64,000 bases of DNA from Asterochloris sp. CNOR1. Lineage: Eukaryota; Chlorophyta; Trebouxiophyceae; Trebouxiales; Trebouxiaceae. Location of the stretch: contig OZ017754.1 of NCBI GenBank assembly GCA_963969365.1, positions 2,418,001-2,482,000 on the forward strand. The letters run 5' to 3'. Both the position numbers and the translations under genes were made by a program. The notes under the pieces were generated by a model. The model was not told the origin of the DNA. It was given only the letters and a program-made list of their open reading frames with translations, and did not search any database. Every line of letters starts with the position of its first letter. Position 1 is the stretch's first letter. Of this stretch, positions 23,201 to 36,997 are shown one piece after another.

Positions 23201-26097
23201 CGCATCAGGCACAGCTGCAGACGCAAGGGCCATACGTCAACCCCAAGATGGCTAAACTTGTTCTGTGCTGCTCCCACTGCAGATCTGCCTCCTGTCAGCA
23301 TCAATGTAGGACGGCTGAGCCAGCTGATCACTGTGAGAGTCAGGGGCAAATTGCTCTTTAGTGTGCGGCTCCCATGTTGTAAGCAGAACAGCTTGCCTTC
23401 AAAACCCACCAGCACAGACTACACCAGGTTGAATGCAGTCAAGCCAGCTGTCTCCCCCAGTTGTCCGCTGAACAGCTCTGAACTTGTGCTCTGCCAAGCT
23501 TTAGTTCACATGACGCACCGGCAAGTACTCAGGCTGCTCACTCTGCAGGCAGCATGCTCAGGCCAACGAACAATTCTTGTGTTTGCGATGACACTCACAT
23601 GTAGCTCGTCTATCAGAGGGTTGGGTGTAGGCATGGCCAGTGCAGCCAGCAGATCCTCGAAGGGGAAGGGGCTCAGGCGCACCTGCCAGGAGAAGGCCCG
23701 CAGCAGATTGTAGGCAGACAGGGCGTCACCTGAGGCAGAGATGAGTAACAAAATTAGGCACTGGCGCCTAGAGGGCCCTATGAAGAGCAACAACACTCCG
23801 AGCTGCATGGAGCTGCTGCATGCCTTGCTGCAAACTATCTTCAGCTCAGTAGGTGGGGAGGGCGGCAGTGTGACCCGGCACGGTCAGTGCTTGTATCAAC
23901 AGCTGTGTGGAGCTGCTTCAGGCACGGCAGGCTCAGTGAAAGCTCCTCTTTCAGTGCGCGGGCAGGGCGCCCGCATAATCTCATACATGTGTGCAGCTGC
24001 CCTTGCCTCACTGCACCCCAGCAGCTTTCCAGAGCGGCACACCTGAGCCCAGCCAGAAGCCAGGCAGGCCAGGCCCTCACCTATGCAGCTGCTGGGCACA
24101 CTGACTGCAGGCTGGCCAGGCCCCCGCTGGACCTGTAAGACATGAGGGATGGGCAGCGGGACCCCATCTGGTTCTGGCAAGGCCTCGCCCTCCGAGCTGC
24201 TGCTGGAGGTGTCATCCCCTTGCACCTCAAAGCCGGGAGATCTGGACTGGCCTGCAGCAGTGGCAGGAGAGGGTCAGGCTGTGCAGATCGTGGCTGCCAA
24301 CCTGGTCTCAGAAGACCACTCTGAGCTCACTAGCAGCCAGCACGGTGCTAGACTGACTTCTGCTGCTGTAGTGGGAGCACATACGGCCAACCTCAGGGTG
24401 CCAGTGATGTGCAGCGGCATGCAACATCTACAGTAGGCTGCCACTCCCGACAGCACAGGAGCCGCCCTGGCTGGGCATTGCAACACCGCCTCAGTGAAAA
24501 GCGTTGCAGGAACAAGTGCTGTTGGTGGTCCCACATATGAGATCTCAAGCAGCTACCCTCGCCCGCTGCCTCTGCGCTGGGCAGCTGGCCCACATGTGAG
24601 CTGAGCAGCTGCCTCACATGCAAGCTGCAGCGTGGGGATTCAAGTAGTGAAGTTCATCAGCTGTGCTGGAGCTGGGCAGCTGCCCCACATGCAAGTTGCC
24701 ATGTGAGACCCCAAGCACTGAACCTCATCAGCTGCGCTGGAGCTGGGCAGCAGTCCCACATCTGAGCTGCCATGTGAAGCCTCAAGCAGCCACCCTCACC
24801 AGCTGCGCTTGGGCTGGGCGGCGCTGGCAGCTCTGGCAGCTGCAGGGGAGCCACCTCCACAGACGGCCGCTGTGCCACAGGCGACTCTGGCTCCTCAAAG
24901 AAGAACTCATCCTTGTCATCAAGGTCTTCGAGGTCACCCCGCCCGTCTGAGTCCTCTCCCAGGACGACCTCCTCATGCTCAGACTCCTCGCTATCCTCAG
25001 CCTTGGCCCTGCCACGGCCCCTGCCGCGGCCGCGGCCCCTGCCACGTCCGCGGCCTCTGCCAAAGCTTGCAGGCCGCCCTGGGCCTTGCCCTGCAGCAGC
25101 TGAGGTGCTGTGCAGCGACACCAGAGGAGCCGCAATGCATTACAACATTTGACAACAGGTGCGCCCCGTACCTTGAGCTTAGGAGCACTGCATCTTGGAG
25201 CAGCAAAAGGATGCTTTTGCAACATGCGACAGCAAAATGTCTGTACAGGGGCAGACTGCTAGCTCCAGGAGAGGCCATATCGACTGCAGCTAGCATCCAT
25301 GACAACCCCCTACTAGAGCTTATCCGGTGCCTGGCGTTGCTCTGCAGCACACAGCATATGGCTTTTGAGGCGCCACACGCTCTTCACCCAAAGAGGTACT
25401 TGCAGGCAGTGAGGTCGCCAGCGGCCCCTGCCGCCTGGATTATACCTGGGCCCCGCGCGGCAGCAGCAGATATTTTGCAAAGGCAGACAGCCTGCTACAG
25501 CTTGGGGGCGTCATGGACCTTGCCCAGGACAGCCTGCTGAGGCACCCAGTCTAGCACAGAGATAAGAACACCACTCAGAAGAGGCTCCAGGCACTTTGGG
25601 CAGACGCCATGCTGTGCCTGTCGGGCTGTGGGCTCTGGACAATATGCAAATGAGTGTGCCAGCCACAGCAGCCACCCTCAAAAGCTCCCGCCTTGACAGG
25701 TGCCTCTCACTGCCAACCAGTGGACACCATGACAACAGCAAGCACAGCACCTCTTGGACAGATATGATGTCCAGAATACGGACACATGCAGGGTTTGGCA
25801 TTTAAACACAGCTCACAGAGCTGCATGGCTCCAGCGAGAATTGCTCACACCTGCGCCTGGTGGGCGGCCAATGCCTCTGCCTCTCGCCCCCCTCCTGCCA
25901 GAGCCACGCGGCCTGCCTCGACGCTTAGGCGCCTGAGGCTCAGCCTCCGCGTCGAGACCTGATTTGCCTGGGCGGGAGGCCCCTGCACTGCCGTTGTACT
26001 TGGGCGGTCGCCCTCGTCGCCTGCGGGGCGGCTCGTTATTCCTTGCCCCCTCTGCCTGACCTGCGCCGCCGTCAGGCAGTGTGGGCCCGGGCGGCAT
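8275..26097 (-). CDS. BPTF/PTM-like chromatin protein: AT-hooks, DDT, PHDs, CXXC, three bromodomains
   Basis: Predicted nuclear chromatin reader related to animal BPTF (NURF) and plant PTM. In order: AT-hook cores RGRPPK and RGRPRG (26.1-25.85 kb); an RG-rich then acidic stretch (25.1-24.9); DDT domain SAYNLLRAFSWQV...LIDELHV (about 23.73-23.59); WHIM-like WPEFVWDHL (23.1) and KVDILCSLC (22.17); PHD with CVLCGIGGSLVCCDGC (about 21.72-21.56); PTM-like segments (21.3-19.1) with CXXC core KCGQCKTCLNP (19.73-19.65); VWLVKSYEEK (13.95); second PHD CCDSCNCWFHGGC (13.66-13.55). Bromodomains are split by introns: 12.23-12.03 with 10.98-10.85, 10.33-10.15 with 9.70-9.57, and 9.01-8.84 with 8.62-8.54, each with PMDLGT and an FN in place of the usual YN. 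Start ATG 26097 opens the AT-hook exon; an upstream exon is possible. Two adjacent genes cannot be fully excluded. Confidence 0.8.
11485..12055 (-). repeat. Six tandem copies of the bromodomain-1 exon end and donor
   Basis: The true exon ends in HQAWLDVQLV at about 12020. The following intron repeats this exon-end/donor unit near 11910, 11769, 11683, 11580 and 11490, giving DAQLVRC, NVQLVSW and DLQLVSW variants. The last two units share long near-identical runs (TCACTTGGGAGGCAGCAAGT-like). Spacing is 86-141 bp. Confidence 0.85.
13265..13600 (-). repeat. About six 45-bp tandem copies of the PHD-2 exon end and donor
   Basis: Starting from the exon end FHGGCVGMTQ (about 13550), the intron continues as units of the form G(G/A)(C/T)TGCGTGGCATGAGCCAG followed by GCTGCTGATGTCCA(C/G). 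Each keeps a degraded exon end and donor. Period is about 45 bp. Confidence 0.8.
14190..14420 (-). repeat. Three tandem copies of an exon end and donor in the linker region
   Basis: The exon end GGLGMGRLGIQGMRTVTR (donor near 14359) recurs as GMHGSGRLHR near 14278 and again more weakly near 14196. Period is about 81 bp. Confidence 0.75.
22150..22345 (-). repeat. Three tandem copies of an acceptor and exon start (WHIM-like exon)
   Basis: The true exon starts at 22165 with VDILCSLC after a GTGCAG acceptor. Upstream in the intron, VVILCRMC follows GTGCAG at about 22244 and VRILSGLC follows GTGCAA at about 22321. Period is 77-79 bp. This is an acceptor-side example. Confidence 0.85.
24545..24830 (-). 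repeat. Four tandem copies of an exon end and donor (acidic-region exon)
   Basis: The true exon end near 24800 (read on plus as CTCACCAGCTGCGCTTGGGC) is followed by copies near 24725, 24655 and 24558. All carry CAGCTGCGCTGGAGCTGGGC-like text and CACATG(T/C)GAGCTG. The first steps are about 70 bp. Confidence 0.8.
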
Positions 26098-26765
26098 GCC
26101 GATTGCTGCCGGCTCAAACGGCGTCCCCTGCTCTTTCCAACTTGCTGACTCTGCAGCGCCACAATTGTGGCCACAAACAGACTTTGTCGCCAAATGGAGC
26201 ACTTGTTCAGGGGGGCCGCAGCATGTGCGGATGCAATCAAAAGAGTTGTGCGCCTCATGCAGGACATCTCATGACGCCAACACAGTACCCCCTGGCCATT
26301 GCCTTGAAATTACAGTCATGCAGAATGCTGGCTGCATGAATTCTTCACTTTGCCTCGAAAATGGGATCCTCCCGTTCTGGGAGCCTTGAGCTGAATGCTG
26401 CAGGCGGACAGCGCTTCTGAACTAGCTCTGGCCTCAAGGGACTCACCAAAACAAGAGGGGGCCTCTGACCTCAGTCCGCTGCCAGATCCCTTGTGTCACC
26501 AGGTGGAGGACTGCACACCTCTTGTCTGGCCTGTGATGCGCCAGCTCATTGCAGTGTCGCGCAGGGCACTACTCCTTGTTGCATGCTACGAAACCCAGAA
26601 AGTAAACAGCTGGGTAACCATTACTGTCCTGCTCAACGCTGCCAGTCCCAGATGTCATGTTTGCACATGTCACTCATGAAGAGCCTCCGGAAATGCCAAG
26701 CTTGCTAGGCCTGACACTGTTCAGTCTCAGATGCAATGTCATGAATGCTTGAGTCACCATTGTTA
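26098..26765. other. Spacer between beta-propeller gene end and chromatin gene start
   Basis: It lies 3' of the minus-strand beta-propeller gene and 5' of the minus-strand chromatin gene, so it should hold a 3' UTR and a promoter. I recognise no gene in it. The frame at 26202-26098 stays open upstream of ATG 26097 but begins without an ATG. Confidence 0.5.
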
Positions 26766-29700
26766 GTTATGCAGCATAAGCATTGAGCGGGTCACCTTGC
26801 TCACGGCTCCCTGGCAAAAGGCATAAACTTCCTCCCGCTGCAAAGCCAGCAGCCGAAGCAAATTGGGAGTTCCAGCAACGAGCCCATCACTCGCAAACCC
26901 TGCCCCCATCACATGTGTACAGGCCACTGCAGGCAGCCATTGCTGGAGATCAGATCTCGGCTGTGGCGTGCAGCCATTGAGCTTGCAGTGCTCTGCTGCC
27001 CTCGATACACCTTCACATACTTCGGGCGAGAACAGGCATATGCATTTGCTGAGAAGACCTGCCAACGTGCAGCTCTTCAAAAATGACAAGGTTTCCATGA
27101 CCCACAGCATGGGATTCGCGAGCACAATTGCATTCTGACATTCTTGTGCTGTCGATTCAAACGCAAATCCAAAAGAGTGCAAGCTGTATGTCGTCACTTT
27201 TTCAGAGCTTGTTCCACCCACATTCAAGAGCAGTCAATTGCAATTCCCAGTTGGAACTCACATTGCGGTGACTAGTCAGCTGACTGCAATTACTTCATAC
27301 ATATGATGCATCTGCTGCTGAACGATGGCGCAAATACACCTCAGCGCATCTAGGTCCTTTGCCTGGCCAGCTGTCTGGCGAGGGAGTCAGCTGCTGGGCA
27401 GAATTGGTCTGACGCCAGAACCCAATCGGCTCAGCCATCTGCTGGAAGATATCCAGCAGCACTTCTAGAGGCAGGCCATGCAGACATTGCAGCGTCTCGA
27501 GGAGGGCAGAGTCAATGTCAGCTGCCGGCTGAGAAGTGCCTGCAAGCACAGGGGCTGCTGTTTGGCCTGAGTGGATCTTATGGAAGGATTGCTCATGATC
27601 AGGGACACAACAAGTGTTCGCATCAACCCAATGGCACTCGTTGCGCACCAGCTGCAGCGTCGTGTGGGTGCTGAGCTAGGCAGCCAAGCAGGAGCTTTTC
27701 CACAAGTTTCCTAAAGAGGCATGGCCAGTGCTTGTGGGTGTCTGTGCTCCAGTGACGCAACAGTTGTGAGGCATGCAGCCCCACCTGCAGCCAAACAGCT
27801 GCTATCTTTGAGACAGGCTGGGCCGCACACTTGGGAAGCAACCTGCAACCTCACTCACTTTAGTGGCTACCCAGATCCGGCTGTCAGGTGAGATGCACAG
27901 ACCTTTGATACTGAGGGAGCTCAACTCCTCCACCAACAGCTGTTGATACTCACAGGGAAATCTTACATCTGCAGCTGGGAGGTTTGGTTGATGAGAAGGT
28001 CAAGTCTTCATGCAAGCCTGTGCAGAGGTGCAGTCAGTTGCAGCTGCCCAGTGGAGCGCCACATCAGAGCAGGTGAGGGGCCCAGAATGTCGTTGCTCAC
28101 CCACAACTTGGACTGCAGAGTGTGACTCAGCAAATAGCAGAACATGTTCATCATGGGGGTGCCATGCCACTGCCACGCAGGCACGGTGCTCGTGCCATAG
28201 CCTCAGCACCTTCACAGCAATAAGATCTGTAAGACAGGACTCTGTAAAGTTTCAGCAAGCGAGATCTGCTGCAGCTCCAGACTGCACTGTCGGCTCAAGC
28301 TTGCAGGCCAGCCTGGCGCCGCACGCCAAGAAATGGATAACGCTGTGCGCAACAAGACAAGGCCTGCCTCACCACTTGTCTGGTCGTCATGTTGTATACT
28401 GTGACCCTGGTAAGGGCATTGCTGGTCACAGCCACAAAAGTCCCTGAGGCGTTCCAGCTGGCATACCAGGAGGCCTCAGCCTCAGCCTCTTCCATGTCCT
28501 CCCCATGCATCAAAGGAGCAGATAGAGAGGAGATAACAAACTGAATAGGAGGCTCCTTGTTGTCCTGCAGGCAGGAGGTGATTTGCTCATCCTTCCTCAG
28601 GGGGCCAGAGACCAATACGCTCTGTTGCAATGCCGTGGACTGCACTCACCACACTGGGTATGAGGACACACTCAGGCATGACTGAGCAGATGGCCATCCA
28701 TTGCCCATTTGGGGAGGGTGTTGCCAGGTAGACGGGGATGGGCGACACGACACCATCAGAAGGCATATCCCCGACAGCCTTGATGAACTTGCTGGGCCAC
28801 AGCGCTGCGGTAGTTTGTGGGTCACCGCGCTCGATCTGATGGAGCTTCAGCGAGACAAATACTGAGCAGGTCTCCATGTTCTACATGGGCAGCAAGAGCA
28901 AGGCAGGCCTAAGACCAGCAGACACTTCTAAGGTTGCACAGTAGATGAGTTGGAGTTGAGGCTGCCCCTTATTGGCAGGGGTTTTGCCCCATGCAAGCTG
29001 TGACAACAAATTGTAAGCACCTGGGGGGTGAGTCTGGGTGAACAGTTATAGCGGTTAGCTGATGCCAACCCTACCATCACAATCCCAGCAACCACAAGAT
29101 GTTGCTGACATGCATACCAGGTCGGCTCCATTCAGAAGCATGTCCTCAGCAGTCAGGGGCTCCTCACGGCCTGATGCGTCCAGCAACAGTACCATGCCCT
29201 CTTGACATGCAGCGATGAGCCGCCTGGCCCCTGACCACATGCCAAAGCGCACGCTGCATGAGCAGGGACAAGCCGGGGTCAGGCAGAGAAGGCACGGCCC
29301 TGTCAGCCTGCAGCTGGGAACGATCGCTGCTTCACATCTCTGCTGACAGGATGGACTGCCTGCAACCTGTCTGCCAAAAGCAGCTGCCATGAAGAAGGGG
29401 TGCCACACAGCAAGTCTGAAGATGCAAACACTCAGTTGCTGGATGTCAAACACGCCTGCACACCTATGGATGGCTGAGTTCACAGAGAAATGTCCCACCA
29501 GATGCATGCCCTCAGCAGTGTCCGAGTGCAGCCGCCAGATGAGAATGTCGCCAGCAGGGCTGCCTGCACCGCAAGGCAAACGCAAAAGAACTGAAGGCTT
29601 TCAGTGGAATGCCCCCATGTCATGGACAGCACTCTGGATGGGCGTACCTGCTGCCACAAGGTCGCCTGCCCTGTCAACTGTTGTGAACGGACTTGGAAGG

Positions 29701-30693
29701 TCTGCAATGCCCTGACTGTTTGGGATGAGCAGGCCCACGTCCGGCTGGATACAAACTGGGAGGAAGGCTTCAATCTTGCAGCGGTGCTGTCCTGTGTCAT
29801 CGCTCCAGTGCTGGAGGCTGACCAGCTCAGCTGTGGCCCCTGCACAATGAAAGGTCATGCTGCTCAGCCAAATGCGCATTATGGCATGAGGCCATGGTAC
29901 ACCACCCCTCCTGACCAGGCAAGGTCCTTAGGAAGGGACAGATCAGCACTAGCTCAAGCACAGCAAGGATCACAGGTTTGCTGGACTCACCTGGATCGTG
30001 CTGAGGACTGGGGTAAGAGCAGGCCAGCATGTCTGCCATCTGTCCTGGGAGCCACTTGTCACTCAGTCTGGGAAGCGGCAGAAGTTCTGACTTTGGCAGC
30101 ACATAGCTGTCATCCAGCATGTGCTGGGCATCAAGCGCCTCTGCAGGAAGTTGAGAAGCTGCAGTGATGAGCAGCATGGTCACAGTGTCAGGCTGGCTGG
30201 CCCATACAAGCAGCAACGTGGAAAGCACCACAGCCAGGCTGCTGTGTGGCTGCCGATGCAGTGCTGCAGTGGCTATGCAAGGCTGAGGCAACGCAATGGT
30301 GCTGGGCCATGCCGAGGGCCCTGCAGCACTATACGGCCAATACTTGGGGGGCAAGGTGCTGCCAAGGGGTTGTGATCACCTGCCAAATCCTCCTCTGCGC
30401 CACTCAAGTTGTCGTCTGTGAACTCTGCATCATCCGGCTCCTGCAGCATGTGTGAACCACTTCCACAGAGCATCTGTCAGATGCTGAAGACAGCCGGCTG
30501 ATTGCGTGCTGGTGCCGGGAATGTTGCCACAAGCTGAGCCTACCCAATCAAACGCCTCCTCACTGTATACCTCAAAGTCATCTGCAGTCGTGCAAGTGGA
30601 GAATTCATAGCATGAAAGCCGTAACAAGACCAGGTCTGATACACAAAGCCGATCCAGCTTAAAAGTACCGTCCCACTGGTCGCCTTGATTCAT
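26766..30693 (-). CDS. Beta-propeller (WD40-like) protein of unknown role
   Basis: Not recognised as a named family. Phase-consistent exons start with ATG 30693 (MNQGDQWDGTFKLDRLCVSD) and include EPDDAEFTDDNLSGAEEDLA, ALDAQHMLDDSYVLPKSE (about 30145-29995), AELVSLQHWSDDTGQ (about 29840-29650), AGDILIWRLHSDTAEG (about 29570-29470), RRLIAACQEGMVLLLDAS, YLATPSPNGQWMAICSVMP (about 28730-28660), ASWNASGTFVAVTSNALTRV and VAVAWHPHDEHVLLFAES. Repeated strand patterns such as ILIWRL, SPNGQWMAI and ISPDSRIWVATK are what WD40-type blades look like. The C-terminal part (about 27.84-26.77 kb) looks helical, for example LETLQCLHGLPLEVLLDIFQ. The last coding block reads to a stop at 26766. Exon joins in the C-terminal third are unsure. 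The beta-rich exons just upstream may be its N-terminus. Confidence 0.5.
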
Positions 30694-30879
30694 ATCGCAG
30701 CAAAGGACGAGCTGATCAGGTCACTGCAGCAGTCAAAGCCCGTTTCCTTATTTATTCCAGGTTCACCTCTCTCCTCCACTGCATGTCAGCAGCATACCTT
30801 CAACGACAGCAAGCTCCATATGAGTCCAGGCCCTGGTCCAGCAATTTCATTTGGTTGCCAGCCAAGCAATGCTGTCAGG

Positions 30880-31966
30880 TAACCTCACATAATCAACAGG
30901 CTGTTCAGTAGCGGAGGTCATGCTTGTGGCAGTCCCCAAGAAGCTGCAGCTGCCAGCAAGCCAGTGAAGTCTGGAGTTGTAAGCAGAGACATGGCATTGG
31001 GGCACAGAGGCTGCGGTCCTGCTGCCCTCAGATCGATTCAGGACATCTGAAACTCTGGTGTATTGGATGAGGACTGTGCGAACACCAAGCAGGTGACTCA
31101 TGACTTCATGTGGCTTGGGGGTGGCGGCAGCGACTGCCTTCTGGCTCGCTGCTTGGGACCATCACTGCTGGGCAGTGGCAACAGCTGCTGCAGTGCCGCC
31201 TGCAGCAAAGCCTGCAGCGCAAGCTCGGCACCAAGCTGCAGTTCATAATGGTCGGGGAAGCAGCTCTGTCTGCCACTGGGGATGACAGGCTTGGCCAGGA
31301 GCAGCTGATTTCATTGAGGCAAGTGCACAATGCACACCTGTGGTGGAGTTAAGGGTTTCAGCAGCTCCCTCCTGCTGCAGCATGCGCTTGCTCTGCCAGC
31401 ACACAAGGAATGCAAGAAATGGCCTTTTTTGCCATCAAGATGTTGCTCTTCCGGCATAGTATGCTTTGCTTGCACACCATGCACACAAATGACGCTCTGC
31501 CAATGCACAGTACCACTTGCCTGCATGGAGACTCCAGCAGATTTCAGAACAATGAGGTTGCAGCAACCTTACCAAAGGCTTGCACTACTAGCTTGGGGCA
31601 GAGCTGCTGAGCTCCAACATACCAGTCCGCTACCTTGCTGACGTGAACGAGCTCTGGAAATAGAAACGCTGGGAAGGCGCAGAGCTCTATTTATACGAAG
31701 ACATCAACATTGTGCAGCATCATCTATGAGCGCTGCTTACCTCTTACAGTTATGTATGGGCCACAGCACACCGCCGGCATGTTCACTGACAGCGGCAGCT
31801 TTGAGAGCATGGGACCACGCAATGTGGGATCACTGCTAGATCTTGGGTCATCACAACCACTCACCACAACCTCGACTGAGCCCTGATGAGGCTCATGACT
31901 TCCCAAGAGATGCAGCCCGCGCGGGGTTGACCCAGTGTGCATCAGGGGCCATATGTCTACATACAC
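30880..31966 (-). CDS. Beta-rich exon cluster, perhaps N-terminus of the beta-propeller gene
   Basis: Four exons join in phase on the minus strand: one ending at 31741 (VNMPAVCCGPYITVR), 31668-31634 (FLFPELVHVSK), 31520-31478 (ASGTVHWQSVICVH) and one from 31073 (VLIQYTRVSDVLNRSEG to EQPVDYVR). Acceptors are CAG and donors GTAAGC, GTAGCG and GTGTGC. The strand-rich pattern suggests a beta-sandwich or extra propeller blades. Neither the start codon nor the join to the gene starting at 30693 could be fixed, so this may be a separate small gene. No family recognised. Confidence 0.4.
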
Positions 31967-32590
31967 AGCCTCATCATTAGTGCATTGAGGCTCTTCATAC
32001 CTTTCATACAGGCTCCACAGCAGTGCTCAAGCTTTGACACTCCACAAGCAAAATTGAGGCTCCAGTCTGGACTGCAACAGCAATGCTATGAAGCTGCACA
32101 GCAGACAACAGACGCCCCTGCCTCCTGTGCTGAACTTAATCAAGGCAAGCTGGTCCTGTGAAGGCCCGGGCTGCAGCGGCAGTCCCCTCTCAGGACTTAC
32201 AAGGGCTTTTTTACATAAAGAGGCATGAACTGATCAAGGTCATGAGCGACCTGCAGTGCATCATGGCGCCTCCAGTCTCACAGCCATGCCTGCTGGTGAG
32301 GATGTGTGTTGGTCTGCACAATGCAATGGATGCACGAGCCTTGCCTGTGCAAGGAATTGCAAAGCTAATATGTAGACTGTGCCGCTCTTGCATGGCAGCT
32401 GTACTCTGCAATGTGCAGACCAACACACATCCTCACCGATGAGCGCCCATCATCACTGCCACGTCAGCTCTGTCACATCCCCACAGGCTGCATAATGGAC
32501 GAATGGCGTCTTGCCATGTATACCAATATGGCTCACACAAGCATCAGCACAGATAAGACCTCAGAGCACACAAACGCTGTGGTGTACATG
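31967..32590. other. Unresolved spacer
   Basis: Between the beta-rich exons and the 3' end of the GST gene. It should contain the upstream gene's 5' end and the GST 3' UTR. I see no conserved motif on either strand. Confidence 0.45.
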
Positions 32591-34867
32591 TCAAATGTTT
32601 GACACTTTGATGTGGGGCAGCAATTGATTGGCCTTGTATGTCCTGAAGTCAAAGAAATCTAAGGAACGCTCCCTTCTCAGCGCCGCTAGGAAAAGATCGG
32701 CCTTGGGGGAGGCCATCTGCACAGCAGGCCTGTCCTCCATGACTTCCAGCCACCTACTGACTGCCTGGCTGGTCTTGTGCATGTCCAGGCCCGCAAACTC
32801 TGGCATGGCCAGCGCAAACCTCTCTGCAAAGGGGTAGTATGTGAGGTCCACCTGCAGCAAGGTGCGCCTCCGATGTGATATGTGGCTTGGTGGTGATGCT
32901 TTTGAGGCTCACCAGACATGATGCAACTGAGGCAGTAGCGCCAGCTGAGGCGCCCCGGCGGCTGCTGCCCCGACCTGGTACTGCTCAAGCTGGAGCCAGT
33001 GGTGCAGCACCTGCTGGGGTGCCACTCACGCAGCATGCCACGACTGAGGCTGCAGGGCTTGCTGGGGCTTTGCTCAGGTCCTGCAGGGGAGCTATGCAGG
33101 CCACAGCTTTTGGGCAGTGCACCTGTGCAGCTGCCAGGGTCACGCTGACACGTCCCCCCCCAAATAGAAGCCCGGTGGCAAGACAAGATGCAGGCGCAGC
33201 AGGCCCCTGTCATGCAGCGCCAGTGTAGTACCGCAGGGCTCAGCTTACTAGGCTAACACTGCGTCCCATCAAGAAGGGGCCCCCGCTCTTTTCAAGGGCC
33301 TGCTCTAGTTTGGACAGCTCCTGCCTGAATGCTGCTCGCTGGGACTCAGTCTGGCCGCTTCCAATGCCCCAAGGCCTGTACACCAGAAGAACAAGCAGTA
33401 GCTGCTGGGTTAATGAGTTCATGCGTGGCTGGCTTGTCAACGCAGCAGCTGTGGCGGGAGGCTCACTGCCTGCGGCTGGCTCAATTTAATCTCCGACATG
33501 CCCCCAGACCTGCGCACAAGCGGGACCAGACTGCTAACAGTCAAGTCGTCTGGTGCACGCAAAAGCTGCGGCGGGAGGCTCACTGCATGCAGCTGGCTTG
33601 TGTCATACAAAGTGGCAGGCGGCACTGGCAGACCGCATGGGCACAGCATGCCGCAAGACCTGTGACTTGATTTGGCTGCAACACTTCCTGCCACAGCATC
33701 TGGCGCCTCTGTTTGGCAGTGGCTTTGAGCTGGCACTGGCTTCAGATGTATGTGGGAGAAATGACAGGCTCACCTTCCCGAGCCGCCCAGCAGCGACAAG
33801 CCTGCCGAGGTGAAACCGCCACAGGAGCTGATAAGGTGGTCTGCCGCTGTGCGCTGGGTGCTGTTGCCGGCCGTCAAGTCTGGACCGTCGAAGGCCTCAT
33901 TTACCCACCTGCATGCAGCGCACTCCAGCTCTGAGGAGGGCAAGCCAGGTAGCATGGCAAGCTTTCTGCGGTGCAGGCAACCACATGTGCACGAAGGGGC
34001 AGGTCACCGTGTGGGGTGGCTGCAGCAACTTTGTGAAACAATGGGTGTGGATGCGCAGGACCAAGGCAATGCTTGGCAGCCACTAAGGCGTGAGGCCTGG
34101 AATGCTCTTGGCAGGCAGCATGGGGTCTGGAGGCTGTGCCGCTGCTTGGCTGCCATCAAGGAGTTGTGCCGGGGTAGCCGGCTTCCTTGAATTTGACACC
34201 TGCAGATGTCTATGCTCTCTGTTTGGACGTGGCCCTCATGGCCCACAGCTGGCACCAGCCCTGCGGGGGTGATGCAGCTGTACCACCGGGGCTTGTCCGC
34301 GAGATCGACATGAACCACCGTGTGCTCTACCCCCTGCAGCAACAGAGGATTCAAGAACTGCTGTGGGACACAAAGTCCTGCGCAGAATGGGCAGGCTCAT
34401 GGCCCCCCCCAATGAGAAACAAGGCAGCAGCAGCATGTGGCTGCAGGCTGACTGCCTCCATGTGCTGCTGGCGACAGGTGGTCGCAACTTGACTGCCTCC
34501 ATGTGCTGCTGGAGAAGTGTACCTTCTCAAGGAAAGCCAGCAGGCTACGCTGACTATATGGACATAGGAAGTGGTGGTACAGGACTGGCACCTGTGTGCA
34601 GGCAGGAGAAACCGCTGGCGTGCTGCAGACTTGGAGGTGCAAAGAATATGGGACACCCCAAGTGCGTGCCTCACTGTCAGGAGGGGCCTTCAGAAGAGAG
34701 CCCTCCACCACTTTGGGAACCTGCAGCTCAGCTTTCTGCCCTGGCAGGGCTGCAATGCCTGCCATGCTCTGCTTTGCTTGTGCTCTTCTTGAGGGGATAG
34801 CAGGCTTGGTGCCTAGGTGGACTGCAGATGTGGTCAGGCGAGCATGCAGGCACGTCCTTGCCGCCAT
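32591..34867 (-). CDS. Lambda-like glutathione S-transferase, probably plastid-targeted
   Basis: Cysteine-type GST expected to do thiol transfer or deglutathionylation. Start ATG 34867 begins a Ser/Arg/Ala-rich leader (MAARTCLHARLTTSAVHLG) that looks like a plastid transit peptide. The thioredoxin-fold domain has LYHHFLCPYSQRSLLAFL, with Cys of CPYS as the presumed catalytic residue, then VVHVDLADKPRWY and VPAVGHEGHVQTESIDIC (about 34345-34200). Helical exons are WVNEAFDGPDLTA (about 33913), IGSGQTESQRAAFRQEL to FLMGRSVSL (33375-33249), and the last exon 32851-32591 with VDLTYYPFAERF, matching the lambda-class VDIAYIPFVERF pattern. The omega/DHAR classes are alternatives. Its start lies 55 bp from the divergent ADAT2 start. 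Confidence 0.82.
33435..33610 (-). repeat. Tandem duplication inside a GST intron
   Basis: Two copies on the plus strand about 119 bp apart share GGCGGGAGGCTCACTGC and CAGCTGGCTTG-like text (33441-33493 and 33560-33605), inside the intron between the WVNEAF and IGSGQ exons. A relation to a splice site is less clear here than at the other arrays. Confidence 0.6.
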
Positions 34868-34922
34868 TTGTATGCTGTGCAGTCAAACATAGGTCTTGAC
34901 CAAAGAAAGAAGGAGAGTCGCC
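34868..34922. promoter_or_regulatory. 55-bp divergent spacer between GST and ADAT2 start codons
   Basis: ATG of the minus-strand GST is at 34867 and ATG of the plus-strand ADAT2 at 34923. Unless upstream non-coding exons exist, 55 bp must serve as both 5' UTRs and any shared core promoter. No TATA box is visible. Confidence 0.55.

Positions 34923-36997
<2,075 letters not shown>

Noticed and set aside
24990-25080. Possible simple-sequence repeat of GCCGCGGCCGCGG type
   Set aside because: It encodes the RG-rich stretch of the chromatin protein in frame, so it is treated as coding.
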